64,000 nt of DNA from assembly GCA_910575555.1 (NCBI GenBank), contig CAJTFX010000017.1:12456-76455 (forward strand). Direction: 5' to 3'. Source of the DNA: Lachnospiraceae bacterium (GTDB lineage: Bacteria; Bacillota; Clostridia; Lachnospirales; Lachnospiraceae). Of the stretch, positions 57,300 to 64,000 are shown one piece after another (the stretch's first letter is position 1; each line of letters opens with the position of its first letter). The translations under genes were made by a program, and so were the position numbers. The notes beneath the pieces are model-generated. The model made no database searches. It was not told where the DNA came from and saw only the letters and a program-made list of their open reading frames with translations.

Positions 57300-60293
57300 C
57301 TATCCCAACAGCTTCAGCATCTCTTCTTTTGTAAATTTCACCCCTTCGAACCCTTCGTGCCCCAACAGCTGCTCCGCCAGTTCACTCTTCTTCTCCTGCA
57401 GTCTCAGGATTTTTTCTTCAATGGTACTTTTGGCAATCAGCTTGTACACGGTCACAGGATTTTTCTGCCCAATCCTGTGAGCCCGGTCAGTGGCCTGGTT
57501 CTGCACTGCTACGTTCCACCATGGATCATAGTGGATAACAATATCCGCAGCAGTCAGGTTCAGTCCGGTGCCCCCTGCTTTCAGGGAAATGCAAAACACC
57601 GAAGCTTCTCCCCGCTGAAAGGAATCCACCAGTTCCGCCCGCCGCTCTTTGGGCGTTGCCCCTGTCAGCGTCAGAAAAGGAATGCCTTCTTTCTGCATCC
57701 TCTCCTGCAGGATGGCCAGCATGGAGGTAAACTGGGAAAACAAAAGAATTCTGTGTCCGCCGTCTATGGCATTTTTTATCAGATCCATGCACATCAGCAA
57801 TTTTGCCGACTCTCCCTGATAATTCTGATACACCATAGACGGGTCGCAGCAAAGCTGCCGCAGTCTCGTCAGCTCCGCTAACATCTGTATTTTCCCGGAT
57901 GCAAATTCTTCTTCTGTCTGCCCGTCCAACATCAGTTTTATACGCTGAACGTGAGCAGTATAAAGTTTCTCCTGCTCCTCTTCCATCCTTGCAAATACTG
58001 CTTCTTCCAGTTTCGCAGGCAAATCTTTCAGCACATCTTTTTTTAAACGGCGCAGGATAAAGGGACGGATCATTTTCCGTAGGTGCCCTCTTTTTTCATC
58101 GTCCTGTTCTGTCACCGCGGGAATCTCTATTTCATCCCGAAAACGGCTGTAAGTGTATAAAAATCCCGGCATCAGATAATCAAAAATACTCCACAGCTCA
58201 CTAAGCCTGTTTTCAATGGGTGTTCCGGTCAGGGCCGCCTTAAACCCTGCCCGGATATTTTTTACCGCTTTGGCCGCCCTGGTATTGTGGTTCTTAATAT
58301 ACTGTGCCTCGTCAATAATTTCATGGGCAAAGCTGTATTCCTCGTAAAATTCCTCGTCTCTGCGCAGCAAATCGTAAGAGGTAATCAGAATATCCAGCTT
58401 TCCTGCAGAATCTATGATTTCTTTCCGTTCGGGGGCTGTCCCTGTCACAGTCACTGCATGCATTCCGGGCGCGAATTTTCCGATTTCGCTTTTCCAGTTA
58501 TACACCAGAGAGGCCGGACAGACAATCAGCGCAAATTTTTCCGATTCCTGACTGTTCTTTCTGCACTCCTGCTCTGACAGTAAAAATGCAATCACCTGCA
58601 GGGTTTTTCCAAGCCCCATATCATCTGCCAGAATCCCGCCGAATCCATTGACATGTAAGGTTTTCAGCCACAGAAATCCCTGTTTCTGGTACTCGCGCAG
58701 TACCTTTTCCAAAGATTTCGGCACTTCAAAATCATTATCCTCCACCGTTTTCATGTTCCGAACCAGCGCCCGGAACGTTCTGTCCTTGGCTGCATGAAAA
58801 CGGTTCTGGTCTTTTAATTCTCCATCCAGGTATAAGGCCCGGTACTTGGGAAGGGTGATGCTGCCCTGGCTCCACTGACTGGCAGGAACCATAATCCCTT
58901 CCTGAATTCTGGAGAGTACAGCTAACCCGTCCTCTTCCATACTCAGGAAATCCCCGCTTTTCAGCCGGAAAAACTTTCGTTTCCGCTGATAGGAGGAAAG
59001 GATCTCGATCAATTCCGAAAGAGGCATATCCTCACTTTCCAAGGTCAGTTCCAACAATTCTCCTTTTAATGACACCCCCACCGAAACAGAGGGCGAAGGG
59101 TTCACATGAATGGACTTCAAAGCATCGCTGACAAAAACGGTTCCAATCCTGGCCAGTTCTTCCATCCCTTCGGTCAGCAATGCATATAATTTCTCATCAT
59201 CCCCAAAAAGAACCATTTGCTTTCTCTGGAAATCCATATTCTGAAACCAAATGCGGACCCGTTCCCGCTGCTTTAATTCCGCCAGCTCATCCCGGTTCTC
59301 AATTATACGGGGTTTGTCGAAAATATTGTATTTTTGTTCTTCATAACGCACATAGATTTCACAGGTTACCGTCTGCTTATCCGGCGCGTCCAGGTAGAAC
59401 TCATACTCCGGCTCCGGCGGCAGATATTTTTTCTCCTGAAATTCATACCGCCTAATCCGGTAATGCCGTTCCAGCACCGGCAGTAGATCCCGGCAGAATC
59501 CAGGCAGTTCCCCCTGAGCCACAAAGCATTCACGGCATTTATATTCGCTCATGTACTCCCAAAAAGGGCGGATTTCCCGAACCTGTTCCATAGACATCCG
59601 GTAAATCACAGACTCTTTCCACAGATATCCATACTGATTGCCGAACATACAGAACATTTCTTCCTGTTCCAAGACTGCTCCGTCCTCCTGTCCCCGGACA
59701 GTCAGAACCGGCTGATACCATTCATCAGAAACATGGCAGCTCTGCCAGGAGCTATAATTTGTTTCTACCTGAAATTCCTCTGTTCCCACAGCCTGAAAAA
59801 ACTCATCCATATTCCCGCTGTGGATTTGGACATACCGGTTCTCCTGCCCATAGTAGTTTATGGCATGCCTGTTTCTATTGCGGTTTGCCGCTGTCATGAC
59901 AAGAAACTCTGCCAGCGTCCTGCCTCTTTTGGTAAATACCTCCGGAATATGGTAAAATTCCAACGCCTTTCCGTAAGAAACCAGGTCGCCGCGCCGCATG
60001 GCATTGGCAAAGGTCATGATATTTTTCAGCACATATTTCCGCTTGCCTCCGATTTTAAATTCCACCCGGGGCTGTCCGTAGCTGACAGACATCAGAGGAA
60101 CAATATCTATGGTTCCCATTAATTCCGCCTGATGGAAAGCCAGATGTTCTTTCTCTTTGTACTGGCGGAGCAGGCGGGACAATCCGTAGCTGCTGCTGCG
60201 TCCCGGCGCAATGCCTTTACTGGCAGAAGAGCCGGTGGACAGAATTTTTCCCTTTCGCTTTTGTGTCTCTTCTTCTGGTCTTTTTCTATCCAT
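57300..60293 (-). CDS. SNF2-family helicase
   Basis: The 997-residue protein has an N-terminal part with the bacterial SNF2-associated domain (about 90-450, PPEPEYEFYLDAPDKQTV) and a SNF2 ATPase core: GGILADDMGLGKTLQVIAFLL, ICPASLVYNWKSEI, DEAQYIKN, ALTGTPIENRLSELWSIFDYL, FSQFTSMLAILQERM and DPWWNVAVQNQATDRAHRIGQ. It has no N-terminal SWIM zinc finger, which many relatives carry. It is a chromatin-remodeller-like translocase whose bacterial role is poorly known. AGGAGA precedes the ATG, so the shorter N-terminus is natural. Confidence 0.92.
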   Translation of the reverse strand: MDRKRPEEETQKRKGKILSTGSSASKGIAPGRSSSYGLSRLLRQYKEKEHLAFHQAELMGTIDIVPLMSVSYGQPRVEFKIGGKRKYVLKNIMTFANAMRRGDLVSYGKALEFYHIPEVFTKRGRTLAEFLVMTAANRNRNRHAINYYGQENRYVQIHSGNMDEFFQAVGTEEFQVETNYSSWQSCHVSDEWYQPVLTVRGQEDGAVLEQEEMFCMFGNQYGYLWKESVIYRMSMEQVREIRPFWEYMSEYKCRECFVAQGELPGFCRDLLPVLERHYRIRRYEFQEKKYLPPEPEYEFYLDAPDKQTVTCEIYVRYEEQKYNIFDKPRIIENRDELAELKQRERVRIWFQNMDFQRKQMVLFGDDEKLYALLTEGMEELARIGTVFVSDALKSIHVNPSPSVSVGVSLKGELLELTLESEDMPLSELIEILSSYQRKRKFFRLKSGDFLSMEEDGLAVLSRIQEGIMVPASQWSQGSITLPKYRALYLDGELKDQNRFHAAKDRTFRALVRNMKTVEDNDFEVPKSLEKVLREYQKQGFLWLKTLHVNGFGGILADDMGLGKTLQVIAFLLSEQECRKNSQESEKFALIVCPASLVYNWKSEIGKFAPGMHAVTVTGTAPERKEIIDSAGKLDILITSYDLLRRDEEFYEEYSFAHEIIDEAQYIKNHNTRAAKAVKNIRAGFKAALTGTPIENRLSELWSIFDYLMPGFLYTYSRFRDEIEIPAVTEQDDEKRGHLRKMIRPFILRRLKKDVLKDLPAKLEEAVFARMEEEQEKLYTAHVQRIKLMLDGQTEEEFASGKIQMLAELTRLRQLCCDPSMVYQNYQGESAKLLMCMDLIKNAIDGGHRILLFSQFTSMLAILQERMQKEGIPFLTLTGATPKERRAELVDSFQRGEASVFCISLKAGGTGLNLTAADIVIHYDPWWNVAVQNQATDRAHRIGQKNPVTVYKLIAKSTIEEKILRLQEKKSELAEQLLGHEGFEGVKFTKEEMLKLLG

Positions 60294-60401
60294 TTTTGTC
60301 TCCTGCTTTTATGAAGTAATGGGTGAGAGGGGCTTCAGGGGGCGGTTTTTTTGGGGGAGGAACCATTAGGCGGGCTCTATAGGGGTACTTTAATGCGGGA
60401 A

Positions 60402-60567
60402 AAACCATCAGGGCTCCTCCCAGCTTTCTGCGTAGTGGATGTTGAACAAACCATCAGGGCTCCTCCCAGCTTTTTACGTAGTGGATGTTGAACAAACCAT
60501 CAGGGCTCCTCCCAGCTTTCTGCGTAATGGATGTTGAACAAACCATCAGGGCTCCTCCCAGCTTTCT
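60402..60567. repeat. 46-bp minisatellite, 3.6 copies
   Basis: Units start at 60402, 60448, 60494 and 60540 (the last cut at 28 bases) and differ by few bases. Each holds AAACCATCAGGGCTCCTCCC and ends GTTGAAC. No spacers vary between them, so it is not a CRISPR array. It lies between the SNF2 and glgD genes. The remainder, 60294-60401, holds no element I recognise. Confidence 0.95.
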
Positions 60568-60593
60568 ATTCTTTGAAAGCTCTTATGGGTTGG

Positions 60594-60690
60594 GCTGGGT
60601 CCCTCCTCATGGTAAAAGCTGGGTCCCTCCTCATGGTAAAAGCTGGGTCCCTCCTCATGGTCAACCTCCTCATGGTCAGCCTCCTCATGA
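60594..60690. repeat. 24-bp and 15-bp minisatellite next to glgD
   Basis: GCTGGGTCCCTCCTCATGG plus TAAAA repeats at 60594, 60618 and 60642 with 24-base steps. It then shrinks to 15-base units built on CCTCCTCATGGTC up to the glgD stop. Parts of the unit (CCTCCTCA) match the end of the larger repeat, so both may share an origin. Confidence 0.9.
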
Positions 60691-60694
60691 TTAA

Positions 60695-61840
60695 TTAAAC
60701 TACCTCTTTCTTTCTTACAAAGAAGGGTTTGGTGTCGGCGCCTTTGATTTCTTTGCCTTCTGAAATCTTTACTTTTTTATCGGTAACCACATATTCTGCG
60801 TTTACGCCGGCTTCGATTTCGGTGTCCTGCATCAGAATCGAATTTTTCACTTTTGCGCCCTTGCCGATTTTTACGCCTCTGAACAGGATGCAGTTTTCGA
60901 TTTCGCCTTCGATGACGCAGCCGTCAGCTACCATTACGTTCTTTGCGGAAGAACCGTTGATATAGCGGGTCGGGTTATCGTCACGAATCTTGGTGTAAAT
61001 GGGATTTTTGCCAAACAGCTGCTCCAGATTCTCATCCTCTAACAGCTTCATGCTCTCGTCAAAGTACTCTTTCAGGCTGCCGATGCGGGCTGCATATTCC
61101 TGATATTCATAAGCATTTACTTTCAGCTCATTCAGCTGAGGCATTAAGATATCACGCTCCAGATACAATCCGCCTGCCTTAAATGCTTCACTTACCAAAT
61201 CAATCAAATGCTCTCTTTCAAATACATACACATTCATGGAGAAATTCTGACAACCCGGCTCCTGAGGATTGATATGTATCCTCTTTACACGATCCCCGTC
61301 CAGATCCAGTGTGTAATAATTTCCTTTATTCAGCTCTTCGGCATTTATAATGCTCTGGGGAAGCGCTTCTTTGGTGTAAGCAATGGTAGCGTCAGCGCCG
61401 CTTTCAATATGCGCGTCCAACAATGCCTTAAAGTCAAAATTAAACGCAATGTTAGCATCTGACAATACCACATATTTCTCTTTCTGTGATTTCAAAAATC
61501 CCAGGATACTGCCAAGCATTCCGACACGGCCTGTATAAATTTCCATGTTCTTCTGTGCGTAGGGCGGGAAAATATTTAATCCGCCGTTCTTACGGGACAG
61601 GTCCCATTCACGGCCGGAGCCCAAATGATCCAATAATGAAAAATAATTTTCACGAACCAAAACAGTAATATTGTCAATTCCGCAGTTCACCATACTGGAA
61701 AGCACAAAGTCGATCATACGGTAACGGCCTGCAAAGGGAATGGAAGCCATCAGCCGCTCGCTGGTCAGTTCAGGTACAAGTTCATCATAAGCATTGGGGA
61801 AAATAATGCCCAGTGCATTGGTGTTACTGGTATTCATCAT
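60695..61840 (-). CDS. glgD: Glucose-1-phosphate adenylyltransferase-like subunit GlgD
   Basis: The 381-residue protein has the nucleotidyltransferase fold but lacks the catalytic GGxGxRL at its start ([17 protein letters not shown]). It keeps [13 protein letters not shown] and a left-handed beta-helix C-terminus ([20 protein letters not shown]). GlgD partners GlgC in Firmicutes and raises its activity in making ADP-glucose for glycogen. It overlaps glgC by four bases (ATGA). Confidence 0.95.
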   Translation of the reverse strand: MMNTSNTNALGIIFPNAYDELVPELTSERLMASIPFAGRYRMIDFVLSSMVNCGIDNITVLVRENYFSLLDHLGSGREWDLSRKNGGLNIFPPYAQKNMEIYTGRVGMLGSILGFLKSQKEKYVVLSDANIAFNFDFKALLDAHIESGADATIAYTKEALPQSIINAEELNKGNYYTLDLDGDRVKRIHINPQEPGCQNFSMNVYVFEREHLIDLVSEAFKAGGLYLERDILMPQLNELKVNAYEYQEYAARIGSLKEYFDESMKLLEDENLEQLFGKNPIYTKIRDDNPTRYINGSSAKNVMVADGCVIEGEIENCILFRGVKIGKGAKVKNSILMQDTEIEAGVNAEYVVTDKKVKISEGKEIKGADTKPFFVRKKEVV

Positions 61841-63042
61841 CGTTTATCACCATCCTTTACATTATCACTCACCATGGCATCCGGCCCGATTACCGCTTCA
61901 TCGCCCACATAAACGCCAGGCCCTATCGTTGCCACGCCTGCTGCATCGCCTTCCGGCATCTGTCCAACTACAGCATTCTGTCCAATAATTACATTTTCAG
62001 CTATGATGCAGTGCTTTACTTTCGCACCGGCTTTGATGATAGAATTGCCCATAATTACAGCGTCTTCTACCTCTGCCCCTTCTTCTACCTTTACACCCGC
62101 AAACAGAATCGAATGCTTGATGGAGCCTGAAATGTTGCAGCCGTCTGTAATCATGGAATTTTCCACCGATGCCCCTGCGTTGATTTTATGACCGGTCATA
62201 CCGCTGTTTCGGCTGTAGATCTTCCATTTTTCATCAAACAGGTTGATTCCGCTGTTTTCCGGATCAAGCACTTCCATATTTGCTTCCCACAGGGAAGAAA
62301 TGGTTCCTACGTCTTTCCAGTAGCCGCTGAACCGGTAAGCGTACATTTTTCTCTCGTCTTTTAAAAGGTTCGGAATGATATTGTTTCCAAAGTCATTCTC
62401 AGATTCCGGATCTGCCTCGTCCTCTTCCAGATATTTTTTCAAAATATCCCAGTTAAAAATATAAATACCCATGGATGCCAGATTTGATTTGGGCTCCTTG
62501 GGCTTCTCCTGGAATTCTGTAATCTTATCATTTTCATCCGCAACCATCAGTCCGAATCTGGACGCCTCTTCCCATGGCACCTCCATAACCGCTACAGAGA
62601 ATTCTGCGCCTTTTTCCTTATGGAACCGGAGGAAATCGCTGTAATCCTGTTTACAAATCTGGTCGCCGGAAAGGATAATCACATACTCCGGATCATACCG
62701 TGAAATAAATGAAAGGTTCTGGTAAATTGCATTTGCCGTACCTTTATACCAGTCAGAACCGGATGCCTGCTGATAAGGAGGAAGCACATGAACCCCGCCG
62801 TACAGACGGTCCAAATCCCACGGCTGCCCGTTTCCAATATACTCATTTAAAACCAGTGGCTGGTACTGTGTCAGAATACCTACCGTATCAATTCCAGAAT
62901 TAACGCAATTTGACAGCGGGAAGTCAATTATGCGGTATTTCCCGCCAAAGGGAACGGCCGGTTTTGCCAGCTTTTGGGTCAGCGCATAAAGACGGGACCC
63001 CTGTCCGCCGGCAAGAAGCATAGCTATCATTTCTTTACCCAT
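61837..63042 (-). CDS. glgC: Glucose-1-phosphate adenylyltransferase GlgC
   Basis: The 401-residue enzyme has [35 protein letters not shown], the catalytic [11 protein letters not shown] aspartate, FQEKPKEP and [10 protein letters not shown]-terminal beta-helix follows ([19 protein letters not shown]). It makes ADP-glucose from glucose 1-phosphate and ATP, the committed step of glycogen synthesis, in complex with GlgD. AAAGGAG precedes the ATG. Confidence 0.96.
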   Translation of the reverse strand: MGKEMIAMLLAGGQGSRLYALTQKLAKPAVPFGGKYRIIDFPLSNCVNSGIDTVGILTQYQPLVLNEYIGNGQPWDLDRLYGGVHVLPPYQQASGSDWYKGTANAIYQNLSFISRYDPEYVIILSGDQICKQDYSDFLRFHKEKGAEFSVAVMEVPWEEASRFGLMVADENDKITEFQEKPKEPKSNLASMGIYIFNWDILKKYLEEDEADPESENDFGNNIIPNLLKDERKMYAYRFSGYWKDVGTISSLWEANMEVLDPENSGINLFDEKWKIYSRNSGMTGHKINAGASVENSMITDGCNISGSIKHSILFAGVKVEEGAEVEDAVIMGNSIIKAGAKVKHCIIAENVIIGQNAVVGQMPEGDAAGVATIGPGVYVGDEAVIGPDAMVSDNVKDGDKR

Positions 63043-63181
63043 TTTCTCTCTCCTTTGCTTTTGATAATTAATTTTGGTTCCGGGGCTGAATTACACTGCT
63101 GAAAAAGCTGTCGCCCTCACTGATTACGGCCGCTGCTTTTACTTTTCAGCAAAGTTAAAATCTCCCAGACCCATTGTTATT

Positions 63182-63210
63182 ATTGTACAGGATTATGACT
63201 TTTTTGTAAA
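63182..63210 (-). promoter_or_regulatory. Promoter of glgC-glgD
   Basis: TTTACA (63210-63205) and TACAAT (63187-63182) on the minus strand are 17 bases apart. The leader to the glgC start is about 135 bases, with no riboswitch-like structure that I recognise. Confidence 0.7.
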
Positions 63211-63390
63211 CAAATTATTGCAATTTTACCATAAAAACCTTTCTTTTTATGAGATTTGAGCAATTTTGACATTTTTTCCTTGGATTCTTATGTCTAATCC
63301 GCAGCTTTCACGAAAAATCTTTCAAATATTCGTTCAGATCTGTTCCCGTAATCTCTCTTTTCACTACACCTGCAGTCTCAAAAAAGGTTC

Positions 63391-63419
63391 TTGCAGCCCT
63401 CCCATTCCCCGTGTAAAAT
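63391..63419 (+). promoter_or_regulatory. Promoter of the AraC gene at the right edge
   Basis: TTGCAG at 63391-63396 and TAAAAT at 63414-63419 are 17 bases apart, 24 bases before the ATG, with AAAGGAGG between. The stretch 63211-63390 holds nothing else recognisable. Confidence 0.6.
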
Positions 63420-63443
63420 AAAATCAGCAAAGGAGGTTTCCCC

Positions 63444-64000
63444 ATGGAAAACGCATATGTGTTAGAAATTTCAGATTCCAAATTCAAAGACCTGTTCCTC
63501 TGTTTCTGCGGCTATGCCCAATGCGAACCTCTGCACAGCTTCGGCCCTGCCGCCCGCCCCAACTATCTGATCCATTATATTATGGACGGAAAAGGCATCT
63601 ACCAAACCGGAAAACACAAGTTTCACTTAGAAGCAGGCGAAGGCTTTTTAATTGAACCGGATGTGCTCACTTATTACCAGGCAGACCGGGAACAGCCCTG
63701 GAGTTATCTCTGGGTGGGGTTTTCCGGCAGACATGCGGGGGAATATTTAGAGGATTTGGGATTAAACAGCAGACAGCCCACCTTCCGCTCCAGTCAGGGA
63801 AAAGAACTGAAGCACCTGATTCTGAAAATGATGAAATGCCAGGATGATTCCGTTACCAGTCAGTACCGGCTTCAGAGCCTTTTGTACGGCTTTTTTGAAA
63901 TTCTCTCCCGGGACGTATCTTCACAGGAAGAAATGGAATCCATGGAAAATTTTTATGTGGATCGGGCCATCAGCTACATCCGCAACAACTATACCGCCGA
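63444..64000 (+). CDS. AraC-family regulator, cut by the window edge
   Basis: The first 185 codons are present. Residues 15-100 are an AraC sensing (cupin) domain (NYLIHYIMDGKGIYQTGKHKFHLEAGEGFLIEPDVLTYYQAD, PWSYLWVGFSG). The DNA-binding domain begins at the edge (DRAISYIRNNYTA). AAAGGAGG lies just before the ATG. It is divergent from glgCD and may control sugar genes beyond the window. Confidence 0.9.
   Translation, partial: MENAYVLEISDSKFKDLFLCFCGYAQCEPLHSFGPAARPNYLIHYIMDGKGIYQTGKHKFHLEAGEGFLIEPDVLTYYQADREQPWSYLWVGFSGRHAGEYLEDLGLNSRQPTFRSSQGKELKHLILKMMKCQDDSVTSQYRLQSLLYGFFEILSRDVSSQEEMESMENFYVDRAISYIRNNYTA

Noticed and set aside
60402-60567. Regular repeats resembling a CRISPR array
   Set aside because: The 46-base units abut with no variable spacers and no cas genes are near; they are a tandem repeat.
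60485-60694. Plus-strand frame with repeated PPHG peptides
   Set aside because: It comes from the minisatellites, has no ribosome-binding site and no family resemblance.
1-64000. tRNA or rRNA genes as insertion targets
   Set aside because: No cloverleaf with a T-loop GTTCGA-type core or rRNA signature was found, and Mu-type phages do not need tRNA targets.

Overview
The window looks like the chromosome of a Gram-positive, spore-forming gut anaerobe of the Lachnospiraceae/Clostridia type (inference). Ribosome-binding sites are of the AAGGAGG kind. SpoVT, a paired GlgC/GlgD, DUF4321, a class A PBP with a poly-lysine N-terminus, GPH-type sugar transport and many AraC and Crp/Fnr regulators are all typical of that group.

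Bases 1 to about 31,300 are a Mu-like transposable prophage, read almost entirely on the minus strand. Its early end lies near 31.3 kb and its late end runs off the left edge. In order of expression it carries a Cro/CI-type repressor (plus strand, 30549), an early promoter with an operator in its spacer, small early genes, a second XRE protein, a MuA-like DDE transposase, a MuB-like ATPase and GemA/gp16. Next come an AbrB-like gene with a frameshift, an amidase/glucosaminidase endolysin, and a Mor-type activator followed by a long palindrome and a candidate late promoter. The late operon follows: holin, gp25/26/27-like genes, terminase, portal, MuF, protease with nested scaffold, decoration protein, gpT capsid, gp36/gpG/gp37-like genes, contractile sheath and tube, tail chaperones joined by an A AAA AAG frameshift site, tape measure, hub and spike, baseplate W/J/gp48-like genes, and tail fibres. 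The fibre gene meets a second open frame tail to tail at the window edge, as in invertible fibre segments.

From 31.4 to 35.9 kb lies a carbohydrate locus: a GPH symporter, a class II aldolase, an AraC regulator and a frameshifted Crp-family regulator. From 36 to 47 kb the genes are housekeeping-like: PBP1A, a YhaO/YhaN-type Mre11/Rad50-like pair, TcdA, polysaccharide deacetylase, SpoVT, polyphosphate:AMP phosphotransferase, acylphosphatase, an ArsC/Spx-like protein, DUF4321, a ferredoxin plus NapH-like pair, and a decayed Crp/Fnr gene.

From 47.5 to 56.4 kb a composite export/import-like operon (lipoprotein binding protein with an extra N-terminal domain, two sugar-type ABC permeases, an HlyD adaptor, a MacB-like membrane protein, no ATPase) is divergent from a two-component system. 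The shared promoter carries 11-bp phased repeats in two opposed pairs. Then come a YoeB/RelB toxin-antitoxin pair, a SNF2 helicase, two minisatellites, glgD-glgC, and the start of another AraC gene. No rRNA, tRNA or CRISPR array was seen.
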